DNA from: Adiantum capillus-veneris
Taxonomy: Eukaryota; Streptophyta; Polypodiopsida; Polypodiales; Pteridaceae
Direction: 5' to 3'
Assembly: GCA_014529385.2 (NCBI GenBank)
Contig: CM043942.1
Coordinates: 30,282,969 to 30,346,968, forward strand
DNA length: 64,000 nucleotides
Shown: piece after piece, positions 52,740 to 64,000 of the stretch
Numbering within the stretch: position 1 is the stretch's first letter
How the letters are laid out: every line of letters starts with the position of its first letter
Notes under the pieces: model-generated
The model's database searches: none
What the model saw: the letters and a program-made list of their open reading frames with translations, nothing else
What the model was told of the DNA's origin: nothing
Made by a program: the position numbers and the translations under genes

Positions 52740-53714
52740 GAGGCTAGACACTGCAGGACCATCCATAGCATTCTCTATCAGTCCTTCAAATGTGGGGGAC
52801 TTCCTTCCGCCGTAATCAGACATGAACTTTTGTATTTTCCGATTGAGCCCCCCTTTATGGATCTTGACATTCTCTAATACTTGATCCCCAACCAAAGCCC
52901 ATGCAATCTTATGGCTGTCAATGTCTTCTTTGGCAACATCGCAGTATTCATATGCAAACCCCCTCGCAAACCTCGTCTCATGAGCTTGCCGTTGGAGGAG
53001 GCAGCTTGGTAGACCTTCTGATACAGAAGCCGGCATGCATCGTAAAGGTGGTCAGGCACATGGTGGAGAAAGATCTTAGCCTTCTTCTTTTTTTGCTTGA
53101 ACACTGTTGACCACTATTCAAGTGGCAGGTCCTTGTCTATTAAATCCTTGGGCAGCTTGCTCTCCATGCTCAGTCCATATTCCTCGTGCAACTACAATGC
53201 AGAATAGAAAAACTTGGAAAGTACCGGATACTCCACCGATGCTGCAAGCAAAGCCATCGAGAAAAATGATTTGCAACGAATGCTAAAAAATAGGATTTTT
53301 TGCCATGCATTGCCATGAGATGCATAGACACGACCAAAATGCAATGTAGAACTCGCCTTTTTGAGCATATTTTTCAGCCGACAACATTCATTTGGAGAGG
53401 GAAGTTTTGGCGATAGTGTTTGTTGTTGGGGTCTGCAGCATCGTGTTGGTTGTAGGGGACTTCTGTGTCGTGGTTGTTGAAGGCGTTTGTTGTGTCGCAT
53501 GTGCTGCGAGGGTCTGTTGTGTGGTGGTTGTTGCGGGGGTGAGTTGTGCTGTGGTGTTTGTTGCAGAGGCAGCCTGATGTACCACCTCCGTGGTCTGAGT
53601 CAGGTTTTTGCACTTCCTGGAGGAAGTGTTCTTCTTGGGAGTCATCTTTACAGAGGGTGCTGCTTCTGCAGCTTGTATGCTTCCATGCTGGGGGCAATGG
53701 GGGTAGAGCTTCAC
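52740..53714 (-). pseudogene. Decayed minus-strand coding region, unrecognised
   Basis: Reading down from 53714, there is a low-complexity Thr/Gln/Ala-rich start (TTTTQQTLAAHATQQT, about 53570-53400). After a frame change comes protein-like sequence around 53370-53130 containing FGRVYASHGNAWQKILFFSI and EYPVLSKFFYSAL. A stop and another frame change precede HHVPDHLYDACRLLYQKVYQ (about 53070), then ARGFAYEYCDVAKEDIDSHK and ENVKIHKGGLNRKIQKFMSD (about 52970-52820). These join into one plausible protein across two or three frameshifts. Family unknown. It could be a host gene or a DNA-transposon gene. Confidence 0.35.
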
Positions 53715-55588
53715 CAGGGTTATGGCAGAGAACGACGGCTACAACATGCAATGGGGGGAGCACAAGCTATGGGAACAGAGCGAGCACATAGGTACATGCG
53801 GGCGTCCGAGTGACAAGCTAGTTGTGTGAGAGGAAAGGAGAAAGAGGACAAGGAGTGTCTAGGCCATGCCATGACTGTAAGTTCAAAAAAAGGGCACCCA
53901 CTTCACCCCATAATGGTTTGGATGCATCTAGATTATAAGTACAGATATTATATTGCATGCAAATTTAGAATTTCCCTCTTTCTCTTTTTTCAAATTTGAA
54001 AAACGTTGAATTTCCCTACACCTAAGTGCTATTGGTGGTACCACCAAAAGATGCAAAAAGTGGTACCACCTAAACATGCTTTCACCCACAAGCATACTCC
54101 CACAGGAGAAACACAAATGAATTTCACCCACATCATGAACACCATCCTGTCTCACAACAGAAAATGTGCTAAACCACTCCCTACGAGGAATAACATGGCG
54201 TAAAGCACTACTGTCCAACTACCAATCGTGAGACAAAGTCCATGCATGTACGGTGAATCTGCGGAAGTAGGAATGTCTACCACACTCGTACTCTTAGCAA
54301 CCTCCTCATGTGCCTCGGTCTGCTACAATGCCAGCAAACGACATGTCTGCACGTTTGAGACCTACATGATACAGCAACCAATGTTTCCAATGAAAAACTG
54401 TCAGCACAAGATCCCATAATTGAGCACAAAATGAGTCTACGGGTCCACCCACACAAACAAGCAATGCACTTTCCACAGGAGCATAATTGCTCAACACAAT
54501 GCAAAATAAAGCCATCTGATCAAACAATTGCCACCAAAACTATGGTAAATATCGCCTAAAGCGCTACCAAAACCAAGAACTAATCATGCATAAACAGTGA
54601 CCATATGCAATGAGAGCGCAAGCGAAATGACCATCCGCATAGGCACAAACCAAAACTTGGCTAAAATAGCTCTCTAGCACCTGTCACAAAGCACAAAAAA
54701 TCGGCAGAATCTCCTTTGTAACTGGAGCAAAATCTCAACCATAAAACCGCATCCAAGATGCCAAAGTGGGGAGAATCTCTCGACCACTACAAACTGACAA
54801 AAAACTGTCAACCAAAAGTATGGCAAAGTGGGAGTAAACCTCGACCACTGTAGTCTCCGAAAGAGGTCTGTAAACCATAAACCATCACGTTATTCAATGC
54901 CCATGAGTAGAAATGTCAAAATGGCTCCACAATTTCACACACAATGGCAATCCGCACTCAACATACATCCAAAGTGGTTGAGCACAAACAAGCGCCAAAA
55001 GAGTTGCAATCCAAAAACCTGATCAATGCGAAAAACATTACTCTCAAAAGAGCTCAATGACACTCAAAAGTGCTCGCCAAAATGCATGAATAATGGGCAT
55101 CAACCATATGTCATAACCATATGCAAATCCATTCACAAAGATCATAAACCAAAGCACAAAATCACTATCAAAGTGTCCTATGAAAACCTGTGAAAGAAGC
55201 TCCACCTGTGTGCTCAAAAAATCGCGTCTCTCAAGAGACCTCTTTTCGATGGTGTGTAAATGCCTCCGTGATTCTTTGCCCAAATCTACCAAAAAACCCT
55301 CAAACCACAAGCTTTACACAAGCTACAATTATATCTTCAGCTCAAATTTATGCACCCAACTTTGAGCACTTTCCGTGCTTCCAAAAGTGCATCAAACTCG
55401 TACACTATGTGAAAACAGAAAACTTGAAATTTTTGTATATACTCAGTCTGAGCTCAATATCAGCAAAATGGTGAGGAATTTCATTTGCAAAGTTGTAGAC
55501 CACGTCGAAACAAACGGGCATCACAAGAAAAAATTTTAGATTTGTTAAGGAGAAAACAAATTTGAAAACAGTGCTACTACGCACATAG
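53715..55588. other. Unassigned sequence left of G1d
   Basis: About 1.9 kb with AT-rich and CAAA-rich composition and many CATAAACC-like words. No frame over 110 codons stands out and no motif was found. The G1d LTR begins at its right edge. The target duplication of G1d cannot be checked because the other end lies outside the window. Confidence 0.4.
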
Positions 55589-55884
55589 TGTTAACTCTCA
55601 CGGCTCACGGACACCATATCACCTACGACAGACGTTGTATTATTTACTTGGTAGATTCAGGTACCGGGCTTGTCGGTCCAATAGGAAAAGGATAAGAGTG
55701 ATCGCCGATGAGAGGCACACTCTAACTGGAACATTCAAGGGATTAGTTGGCTAAGCATGGGCGTCCAAGTGTGAATGGGGTGAGCTCATATAAAAGTCAA
55801 CTAAACCTAAAGTTCACTCATTCTCTCATTTGTGCAATTGAAGAGTGCTCTTGCTCCATCTCCATCTTCTTCTTCTTCATCTCC

Positions 55885-55925
<41 letters not shown>

Positions 55926-56179
55926 AGAGAGAGAGAGAGAGAGAGAGTGCACGATCGAGCATTACGGCGGCACGATGGCGGCAAGGCGGCTGAGCGCGGC
56001 GTCTCCCTCTTCTTTGCGGTGAGGAATCCTCCACGAAGCAAGCGTAGAGCGGTGAGTGACACACCAACGCCATCTTTGAGCTTGCTAGTTTAGGCTTGTT
56101 GTGTGCTTGGAGCCATTTGTGGCTCGCACGCGGTGTATCGGCAAGTTCCTTGCATTGACACGTATGACATACGCGCATA
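55589..56179 (+). repeat. G1d 5' LTR (about 591 bp)
   Basis: It starts TGTTAACTCTCACGG. The end is diverged (ACGCGCATA where the others have GAGCGCACA). TATAAAAG at 55789. (GT)n at 55886-55922 runs into (GA)n at 55925-55947. Confidence 0.9.
55789..55796 (+). promoter_or_regulatory. G1 LTR TATA box
   Basis: TATAAAAG, conserved in position with 34661 in G1b and with the reverse-strand LTRs of G1a. About 100 bp downstream lies the GT/GA microsatellite, so the array would be in the transcribed part of the LTR. Confidence 0.7.
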
Positions 56180-56183
56180 TTTT

Positions 56184-56201
56184 TGGCGCCGTTGCCGGGG
56201 A
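56184..56201 (+). promoter_or_regulatory. G1d primer-binding site, tRNA-Asp
   Basis: TGGCGCCGTTGCCGGGGA, complementary to the 3' end of plant tRNA-Asp including CCA, 4 nt after the LTR. Confidence 0.93.
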
Positions 56202-56911
56202 ATGCCATACACTAAGCTTGAATGGCACTCTGTGCTTCTTTTGTGGTGCAATTTCAATTGTAGGAAAGGCAGGGAAGGAGTGTGTGTGTGTTGAGAAGAA
56301 GGATTTGGTGTTGTATTGTGTATTTTTTTTGTTAATGGAGTTTTCAAAGGTACTGTGTTTATTCTCTGTGTACTAAGGTTGTTAGTTTTCTGTGTACTGT
56401 AAGTAGGAAGTAGATCTGTGAGAGTCAATAGAGTGTGTTAGTGTGTAACAATAGGTGTATTAGTTAAGAGTAGGTAGATAGAGTGTGTGTGTGTGCTCTC
56501 GCGTAGGCCGCGGCGACCTTATCCTTAAAAATAATAATAATAATAATTTTATTTTAAAAATTAATATTTTTTTAAAAAAAGGTAGGACCGAGATCGGGAA
56601 TATCTCCCAGACCCATGCCTGAGCCTCAGTCGCCTTTTAAAATTACGAATTTTAGCTTCACACGTAGCTAAAAGTCGATTTTTTGAGGACCAACGGAACT
56701 TCAGATGCCCGAAAATTGTGCTGAAAATTTAGCACACAGCGACCCTCTAAGTGATACGCTCGTTTCGAGCTATCACATACTTTAACATAAAAAAATCAAA
56801 CATTAAAAAACATTAAAAACTTAAAAAACACGAGTGAAAACAAACGCTTAAAAAAGGTAAGCGGTTAACCTTCAAGGTTATTCGCCGACGCTTGTAGGGT
56901 GCCAAAGGCAC
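56202..56911 (+). other. G1d leader
   Basis: A 710-bp untranslated leader, with an A/T-rich tract at 56530-56580. No gene is seen. Confidence 0.75.
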
Positions 56912-57766
56912 ATGCATCTGCGCTCTAGTCGTGTGCTAGACACGGAGCAACTAGAGAGAATTTTGACTTACGCGAGTTCTCAATATCCACCTACTTTAGG
57001 TTCCGGGTCCTCGACGGGGACCCAAGGTAGTACAAACCAAGACCCGAACATAGCGGCTAGTGACTCTTCCTCTGACTACGACGTCATGGAGGGTTTTCCA
57101 ATGCCTAATCCCGATAGCTCAAGCCAAGACATGCATGCCATGGGCCCGCGGTCTGGGCCGAGCGTGCTTAGCCGCCTAAAGGAAACCTTTAGTAGAGCCA
57201 CTCGCTCCGAACATGGAGCTAATGATGTAAATGAGGGGGGTGGGGAAGTAAATTCTCCATTCATGACCAACGTAAAGCCTATGCCCTTAGAGAATGTTCA
57301 CGTGAATACTTCATTCACTGCACCTCCTGACTCTTCAGAGTTATTTCCCTCCGAGGTCATATTACCTGATGGTAGAAGCCTTGTCGAAGTGCAAGAGGTT
57401 GAGCGGTATATCCTTGTAGCGAGGGAAAAGGAAATTGAGAGCTTATGCAAGGCGGAGCAACGAAGAGAGTTAAAAGTGAAAGCCCCTATGTCAATATCCT
57501 TGCTAAGAGAGCAATCGAGTGCTCCTGACTTAGCAACCGCTAAGGGCCAACCCCTAGAAAGCAACATTGCATCTAGCTCAAAGGACACCCCTAGCACCTC
57601 AATCCTAGATGGCGTGTTCCTCAATGAGAACTGGGAGTATGAACTACAAACGGAAACCCTGACTGACCTATACACAGGTCAGACGTATCACGTGGGTTGG
57701 TTAGATGTCATACAATCCACAATGGGCGCTACTAGTGTGGAGGATCAACAACAAAGAGTTTGTGAG
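56912..57766 (+). CDS. G1d gag, N-terminal part (before the copia insertion)
   Basis: ATG at 56912 opens exactly 285 codons up to the copia insertion. The segment begins MHLRSSRVLDTEQLERI. It is Ser/Pro-rich, contains SDSSSDYDVMEGFPMPNPD and a basic stretch, and ends DQQQRVCE. The last five bases (GTGAG) are the target duplication. The frame resumes without loss at 62951. As an element protein it would form the N-terminal part of the capsid precursor. Confidence 0.9.
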
Positions 57767-57993
57767 TGTTACCATATACATGTGGTAGTGATGTGTGTGA
57801 ACACAATAGGACCGCCGGGGCATTTTTTCCCTCTTTAGGAGGTTTTTTCCCCCGTGCATTGTATATACGCCCATCACTCTAGGGCTATCTATCTTTCCAT
57901 TGGACACTAAGTAACACACTCTCTATTGTGTGCCTTGAGCTTCCTTCGTCTTCTCCAAGCTGTGTGTGTTTCTCTGCAACCCTAATTCCAACA
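57767..57993 (+). repeat. Copia 5' LTR (227 bp)
   Basis: TGTTACCATATACATG to CTAATTCCAACA. TATA-like TGTATATACG near 57860. Confidence 0.95.
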
Positions 57994-57995
57994 AT

Positions 57996-58007
57996 TGGTA
58001 TAAGAGC
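57996..58007 (+). promoter_or_regulatory. Copia primer-binding site, tRNA-iMet
   Basis: TGGTATAAGAGC, one mismatch to the initiator tRNA-Met complement, 2 nt after the LTR. Confidence 0.9.
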
Positions 58008-58356
58008 ATGTCACGACCTCCTGGGCTTAGTCGCCAGCTGCTCCACTACATGCCTGCTCACTTTCTCCAATTTCACTGAGCTTTGGCGAGCGTTCGCAGG
58101 TCGACCAATAATTTGAGAGAACTCTACGAGTTTTGGTCCGCTCAGAATTTTGATTTGGGCTCATTTCGGCCTCCGTTTCCACTACAGGCAATACTGCACA
58201 GGCTATTTCATCATTTTGTGCAGAATTTTTGTCAGTGCCGTTTTTTGCATTACAGGTGCCTTATAGTCTTCTAAGGTTTGTGCTATATAGCACAGGTTGT
58301 TCCCGCTCCGTTTCTCCTATTTTCGGGCAGTTTTCACATCACGTGCAGCATTTACC
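58008..58356 (+). other. Copia leader
   Basis: Untranslated sequence between primer site and ATG at 58357. A frame extending 20 codons further upstream lacks an ATG. Confidence 0.75.
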
Positions 58357-61300
58357 ATGGCTGACAACAACAACACAGATGTGTTCAAGATGTTTGCTGC
58401 TGAGGACAGGTTGGATGGGGACAACTACCCTATGTGGGCTTATATGATGCAACATGTTCTTGTGTCAAAGGGTGTCTGGAACATTGTGCAGGGCATTGAT
58501 GTACGTCCTAGTTCTGATGATGTAGGCAATGTTGAGGATGTTGCAGGTCTTGATGCAAGGATTGCAGCTGTTAGAGTTGTTTTGCCTACGATAGAACAAG
58601 CTCGTTGGGATGTTAAGGATGCGCAGGCTCATGCATTGATTGCGTTGTCTGTGAAGCGCACCATTGTTCCTCACATCCGTTTAGCAAAATCTGCAAAACA
58701 GGCTTGGGATATTTTAGCAGGTCTTTATGCAAGCCGCAATGAGGCTAAAATTGCTTTGCTGCGTAAAGAGTTGGAGTTGAAGATTATGCATGAGGAAGAT
58801 GATATGGACACTTTCCTTGCTAGTGTCAAGGATATCAATGAGCAGCTTATTTCTGCAGGTGAAGTCATTTCAGACAGTTCCCTTGTGCAGACTGTTCTTG
58901 ATGCCTTACCAGATTCCTACCAGACTTTTGCTAGTACTTGGAGACTGATGACCCAAGGAAATCCTGAAGTTGTCAAGTTTGATGCATTATGCACATTGCT
59001 GTTGCAAGAGTCACTTTCTAGAAAAAACAGGACTAGGCAGCGTGCACTTGAACAGGCTTTTATTGCTTCTCAAATAAAGGGTGGTAACAGTAATGTAGCC
59101 ACTTCTTATGGTTCTGCTGCGAGTGGCAAAAATTCTATTCCTAATGCTTCTGCTGGCAGTACTTCGTCTAGAAATTCTGGTGATAAGGGCAAAAAGAAGA
59201 TGTGTTGCCATTATTGTAAAGCCAATGATCACTTGATCAAGTCGTGTCCTAAGTTGAAGGCCAAAGAGGCTAAGAAGAAAGAGGGTGGTTCCACTGCAAA
59301 TGCTGGTTCCACTACAAATGCAGCCATTGTTGAGTCTTCTGTGAAAGGAGACTGTGATGCTGATGTTGATGCAGAATGGGCTTTTAGCGCAGAGTGCACT
59401 TACAATCCTGCCGTCCATGATGCATGCTTGTCAGTTGCTGTAGATTCACATGTGTGGTATTTCGACAGTGGTGCTACAAAGCACATTACCTCACATCGTG
59501 AATTGTTTACCTCTCTTGAGTCTGTCCCTCATGGGAATTCAGTCACTTGTGCCAACAACGCCTCTTATCCAGTTCAAGGAGTTGGAAAGATTGTGCTCAC
59601 TGCTGCTAATGGCAGTTCCTTCACACTTGTTGATGCACTTTATGTACCTGGGATCAAGAAGAATCTCTTGTCTGTATCCGCACTTGCTAGACTTGGACTT
59701 GTAGTCAAATTTGTGGATGACAGATGTACAGTTCATGATCTCAGTTTTGGTGATGAAATTGTTGCATCTAGGCTTTTGTTCCGTGGGTTGTATAAGCTCA
59801 CTTTGTATGACAAGTGTGGACAAAATTTTGCAAATGTTGTTGCAGATTCAAGGGCTATTTCAGATGGAAAACTTTGGCATGCACGTTTTGGTCATCTGAA
59901 TTTTGCCAGTTTGCTGCGTTTGCAGAAATCTCATATGGTTGCTTCTTTGCCACCTCTTGAAGCACCTGTCAAACATGTTTGTGAAGGCTGTATTTTGGGT
60001 AAGATGCAGCGTTCTAAGTTTCCAAAGGATGGTTCAGTTCGGGCCACATGCAGGTTGCAGCTTGTGCATAGTGATGTTTGTGGGCCCATGCAAACTCCGT
60101 CCTTGGGCAATTACCTGTACTTCTTGACTTTCATTGATGATTACTCCAGGCATGCATGGGTATTTCCACTTAAAGCGAAGTCCGAAGTTTTTATGTGCTT
60201 CAAACAATTTCTGGCTATGGTTGAAAATGTCTCGAAATGTACTATGGGCACCCTCCGTTCTGATCGAGGGGGGGAGTATATGTCTCATGAATTTAATGCA
60301 TTTCTGGCTAGTCATGGGATAAAACACCAATGTACAGTGCCTTATACACCTCAACAAAATGGCGTTGCTGAGAGGAAAAACAGGTCACTGACGGAAATGG
60401 CACGATGTATGGTCAAAAGTCAAGCTTTGCCGCATTCTTTTTGGCTTGAGGCCATAATGTGTGCCACTTATGTACTTAACAGGTGTCCTACGAAAGCTTT
60501 GCAGTCTATTACTCCATATGAAGCATGGCATGATAGAAAGCCTTCTATTGAGCACATGCGTGTTTTTGGCTGTTTGGCATATGCTTTGGTGCCACAAGTG
60601 CAGCACAAAAAATTGGATGATAAGGCTGTCAAATGTATTTTTGTTGGTTATAGTGCTGAAAGCAAAGGTTACAGGTTGTATCATCCGCAAACAAAACGTA
60701 TTCTGGTTTCTCGGGATGTAGTGTTTGTGGAAGATTTTGTTCAGCCTTTGCTGTCATGTACTAGAGACAGTAATGTAAGCTCATAGGACATTTATGACAC
60801 TTTGTTGCCTCTTTTCAGTGGTGGAAATACGAATGTAAGTTCCAATGAGGCAAATGTACAGCCTATGGGGGTTTCTGAAAATGTTCTAGATCAACCTATT
60901 ACTGATGCAGGTGTACATGATGTACTTGATGAGGAAAGGGCTGAAAATGAGCAGGCTAGAGGTATGCCAAAATGGCTGGTGCACACTTTGCGTGACAGCA
61001 AATTGGATGCACCTTTGTCTAGTCGTACTCGTTCAGGCTCTCGCCATGCATCTTATGCATCAGATTGTTATGCTTTGGCTGTGTCTAGCTTACATGATGT
61101 TGAGGAGCCTCTGACTTTTGATGAAGCACAAAATTCAGAAAATTGGATGGCTGTCATGCAATCAGAATATGATGCACTTACAGAGAATGACACATGGACT
61201 TTATGTGATTTGCCTCCTGGCAAAAAGGCCATTGGTACGAAGTGGGTTTACAAGTTGAAACGCAAGCCGGATGGTGAGATCTATCGCCATAAGGCTCGAC

Positions 61301-62643
61301 TTGTTGCAAAGGGTTATGCACAGCAAAAAGGCATAGATTATGAAGAGACTTTTGCTCCCACTTGTCGTATGACTACTGTGTGTTTTCTATTTGCATTGGC
61401 AGCTCATTTTGGTTGGGATGTACATCAATCAGACATTGTTACTGCTTTCTTGAATGGTGACATATTTGAGGAAGTTTATGTAACGCAGCCTCGCGGTTTT
61501 GTCATAAAAGGACAAGAGGACAAAGTGTGCAAATGTAACAAGGCTTTGTATGGGTTGAAGCAATCTCCTCGTGCTTGGTATGAGAAAGTTGACACTCATT
61601 TGGTCAAACAAGGCTTTCGTAACAGTCCAACAGAAAGCACATTGTATGTAAAGCATGAGGGTGATGTACTTCTCATTGTGGTTCTTTATGTTGATGATTT
61701 GTTGATCACTGGACCAAATGAGAGACATATTGCTGAATTTAAGGCTGATTTGAATGCTACTTTCAAGATGAAAGATTTGGGGCTGTTGCATCATTATTTG
61801 GGTATACAGTTTAAGCAGTGTGATGGTGGTATTGCCTTGTGTCAGAAAAGTTACATAGAGACATTGCTATGTAAGTTTGGACTTGAGGATTGAAAACCTA
61901 TTGACACTCCCATGGAAACAGATTTGAAGTTGATTCTACATGATGCTGGTGATCCTGCTGATGTCACTCTTTACCAAACTGCTGTTGGCTGCCTCATTTA
62001 TGTATGCAACACGAGGCCGGATATTCAGTTTGCAGTCTCACAGGTCAGCAGATTTATGTGTAGCCCAGGGTCTAAGCATTGGCAGGCTGTCAAGAGGATT
62101 TTTCGCTACCTTAGTGGCACTTTACATCTTGGCTTGTTTTATCCCAAGGGGGGATCATTGCTGCCAGACTTACATGCTTTTTCGAACTCAGATTGGGCTG
62201 GTTGTTTTGATACGCGAGTGTCCAGAAGTGGTTTTTGTTTCATGCTTGGCAGTTCATGTATATCATGGTTGAGCAAGAAGCAACCTACTGTGGCCACTTC
62301 GAGTTGTGAGGCTGAGTACATGGCAGTCTTCACAGCTACGGTTGAGTGTGTATGGCTCAGACGCCTTATGGCTGATTTGGGTGTTGGACATGACACTGCC
62401 AACACTATCTACACTGACAGTCAGAGCGCATTGGCAGTTTCGAGGAACCCAGTTTTTCATGCTCGCACAAAGCACATTGAGGTGCATTACCACTATGTCA
62501 GGGAGAGGCTCTCAGCAGGAGAGATCAGCTTGGCTTATGTGCCAACACAGGACAACCTTGCAGATCTTTTCACAAAGGCATTGTCTCGTGAGAAGCTTGA
62601 AGCTTTCCGCAAAGCTTTGGGCTTACTCCCCTTTGTGGACTGA
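58357..62643 (+). pseudogene. Copia polyprotein, two in-frame stops
   Basis: ATG at 58357 in good context (ACCATGG). One frame of 1428 codons is broken only by TAG at codon 810 (60784-60786) and TGA at codon 1179 (61891-61893). Gag contains LDGDNYPMWAYMM and a CX2CX4HX4C knuckle (about 284-297). Protease WYFDSGATKH has its catalytic Asp at 370. Integrase has HARFGHLN...CEGC, then Asp 573, Asp 636 and Glu 672 (D-x35-E spacing). RT has KWVYKLKRKPDGE, YGLKQSPRAWY and YVDD (about 1111). RNase H has SNSDWAGC, SSCEAEYMA and TDSQSAL. The TGA falls in the ED-C-KP motif, so it replaces Cys. TAG lies in the variable linker between integrase and RT. Confidence 0.95.
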
Positions 62644-62706
62644 TCCTGTCCTCAGGGCATGGCACTTCCCTTTACTCATGTGCCAGCTCTCGTTCACCGC
62701 ACCACT

Positions 62707-62717
62707 CCAGGGGGGAT
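62707..62717 (+). promoter_or_regulatory. Copia polypurine tract
   Basis: CCAGGGGGGAT directly before the 3' LTR, the plus-strand primer site. Confidence 0.8.
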
Positions 62718-62718
62718 T

Positions 62719-62945
62719 TTTTACCATATACATGTGGTAGTGATGTGTGTGAACACACTAGGACCGCCGGGGCATTTTTTCCCTCTTTAGGAGGTTTTTT
62801 CCCCCGTGCATTGTATATACGCCCATCACTCTAGGGCTATCTATCTTTGCATTGCACACTAAGTAACACACTCTCTATTGTGTGCCTTGAGCTTCCTTCG
62901 TCTTCTCCAAGCTGTGTGTGTTTCTCTGCAACCCTAATTCCAACA
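62719..62945 (+). repeat. Copia 3' LTR (227 bp)
   Basis: Identical in length to the 5' LTR. Its first dinucleotide is TT instead of TG. The three other differences are one at 62760 (C for A) and two near 62850-62856. Confidence 0.95.
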
Positions 62946-62950
62946 GTGAG

Positions 62951-64000
62951 GTCATCCATCGGGTCATTGAGTTAGAGAGACAGAACAATGGGATCAACAT
63001 GCCTTCAACGAGTCTCATGAGATTTTTGGATACAGGAAAGGCTAAACAACCGACCTTATCGCAAATGGAGACTCCCTCGGTAAGTCCGATGGATCCTCCA
63101 TATGTTGTTTCTCCAAGGGTCTCAGTGCAATATGAGCCCACAAGTGATAGCTTCACCTTTCCAAGTCTAGCTCATCTTTCCCTTGATGACACCACAGCTA
63201 CCATGCCTACCCCAATGATGGGCATGCCAAGAAACATACCATGGACCTCATTTGTTAGTAAAGCACCGATACATGGTAGCTCAATGCTTGCAACAACAGT
63301 ACCTACAAGTGTGTACCAACCGTATGTACCTATGGGTCATCACACTCATGTAGTCCCTACCCCTCCCATTGTTTCAACTACCTATGCACCACAACCACAA
63401 CACCCAAGTTCTTATTTCCATGGGACTATACCGGCTAGCATTAGCATGTCACATCCGACGTCTGCTATGCCTAGGGCCACACATATGAACTTTGGACGAG
63501 CACATGGCACAACATCGTACCCAACGTGGAACCCAAGGACTTCCTATGCGCCAAGCCCAATGCCAATACCTACTCCACATGTAGTCTCTAGAGCACCTCC
63601 ACCCACGGTGCCTGCTCACTTAGGTGACTTGGCAACATTTGCTCAAGCTATTGGTCGATCTATTGTTGAGAATATGCGTAACACGCCTAGTAGAGAGCCT
63701 AGAAGTAAGGCAGTACAAATAGCCAAGCTCACACAAAAATTTAGTGGAGATGGGGATGTGAGAAAGCATATCGAAGTGTTTGAACAAATATGCGATTCTC
63801 TAGGAGAACACAATGACCTACATAAGAGTAATGCTTTAAGCCTAACCTTAAGTGGAAAGGCTGGGGATTGGTATAGAACCCTAAGGGTGGAAGAAAAAAC
63901 GATTTACCCTACTCTTAGGAGACTGTTATTAAAAGAATACATACGAGAGGGAGTGCTTTGGGGTGTAGCCTCTCAGCTCCAGAAAGCCCAACAAGAGGAA
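62951..64000 (+). CDS. G1d gag continued, open to the window end
   Basis: Starting with VIHRVIELERQNN, the frame of 56912-57766 continues without a stop for 350 codons to base 64,000. It includes the Pro/Thr-rich middle (63060-63620), then LGDLATFAQAIGRSIVENM where G1a has a nonsense codon, and the retrotransposon-gag domain (63710-64000; LTLSGKAGDWYRTLRVEEKT). Zinc knuckles and pol would lie outside the window. The undamaged frame on both sides shows that gag was intact when copia inserted. Confidence 0.92.

Larger units (their letters stand above)
57767..62945 (+). mobile_element. Ty1/copia element nested in G1d gag
   Basis: 5179 bp with two 227-bp LTRs (57767-57993, 62719-62945) and the exact 5-bp target duplication GTGAG (57762-57766, 62946-62950). 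It has a tRNA-iMet primer site, one long polyprotein frame and a polypurine tract. The LTRs differ at 4 of 227 positions by my count, so it is the youngest insertion in the window. Domain order gag-protease-integrase-RT-RNase H is diagnostic of Ty1/copia. Confidence 0.97.
55589..64000 (+). mobile_element. G1d: Ty3/gypsy element, 5' part, runs off the window
   Basis: 5' LTR (55589-56179), perfect tRNA-Asp primer site (56184-56201), leader, and gag with an undamaged frame from 56912, interrupted only by a nested copia element (57767-62945). The element continues beyond 64,000. It is the best-preserved G1 copy seen here. Confidence 0.92.

Noticed and set aside
58297-58356. Extended N-terminus of the copia polyprotein
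   Set aside because: The upstream 20 codons start with TTG; the ATG at 58357 has a good context and matches the expected gag start.

Overview
This window is plant nuclear DNA, and almost everything recognisable in it is a retrotransposon. The evidence is primer-binding sites matching plant initiator tRNA-Met and tRNA-Asp, Ty1/copia and Ty3/gypsy elements with plant-type domain orders (including a chromodomain), teloboxes, and exon-like fragments with plant-type GT donors. The density of long (GA)n/(CT)n arrays is extreme. A fern or other seed-free plant is a plausible source, but that is a guess; nothing here fixes the species. I see no intact host gene.

Layout. 1-6.6 kb: decayed, exon-like coding fragments of unknown identity, a palindromic AGCATA minisatellite and a 164-bp tandem duplication. 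6.6-11.3 kb: a near full-length LINE (coiled-coil/RRM ORF1, endonuclease-RT ORF2) with (CT)n on both sides. 11.5-24.9 kb: an unusual minus-strand LTR element with two 2.7-kb, GA-rich LTRs and a small unclassified interior. A decayed chromodomain-bearing Ty3/gypsy element (15.1-21.5 kb) is inserted in that interior. 24.9-29.6 kb: a solo LTR, several GA arrays and one coiled-coil ORF remnant.

29.6-52.4 kb: a nest built from one Ty3/gypsy family, here called G1 (tRNA-Asp primer). G1b is a plus-strand deletion derivative. G1a is a complete 13.8-kb minus-strand copy that interrupts a second LINE copy, with an exact 5-bp target duplication (GTCCT). G1b and G1a lie tail to tail and make a long inverted repeat. 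G1c is a gag fragment. 52.4-55.6 kb holds an unidentified decayed minus-strand coding region. From 55.6 kb to the end lies G1d, whose gag frame is split by a young Ty1/copia element (57,767-62,945; 5-bp duplication GTGAG). Joined across the insertion, the gag frame is open to the window edge.

The points most worth following are: (1) G1a has two retropepsin-like domains, an Asp-Gly-Gly type before reverse transcriptase and a canonical Asp-Thr-Gly type after integrase, the second followed by W-V-P-K repeats. (2) The LINE has ORF1 and ORF2 in one frame separated by a single UAG conserved in both copies, with no AUG near the start of ORF2. (3) The LINE is flanked by (CT)n on both sides, which suggests microsatellite targeting. 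(4) The giant-LTR element is unclassified. (5) A phased four-telobox array sits in the chromovirus LTR. All of this comes from reading the sequence by eye; no database search was possible.
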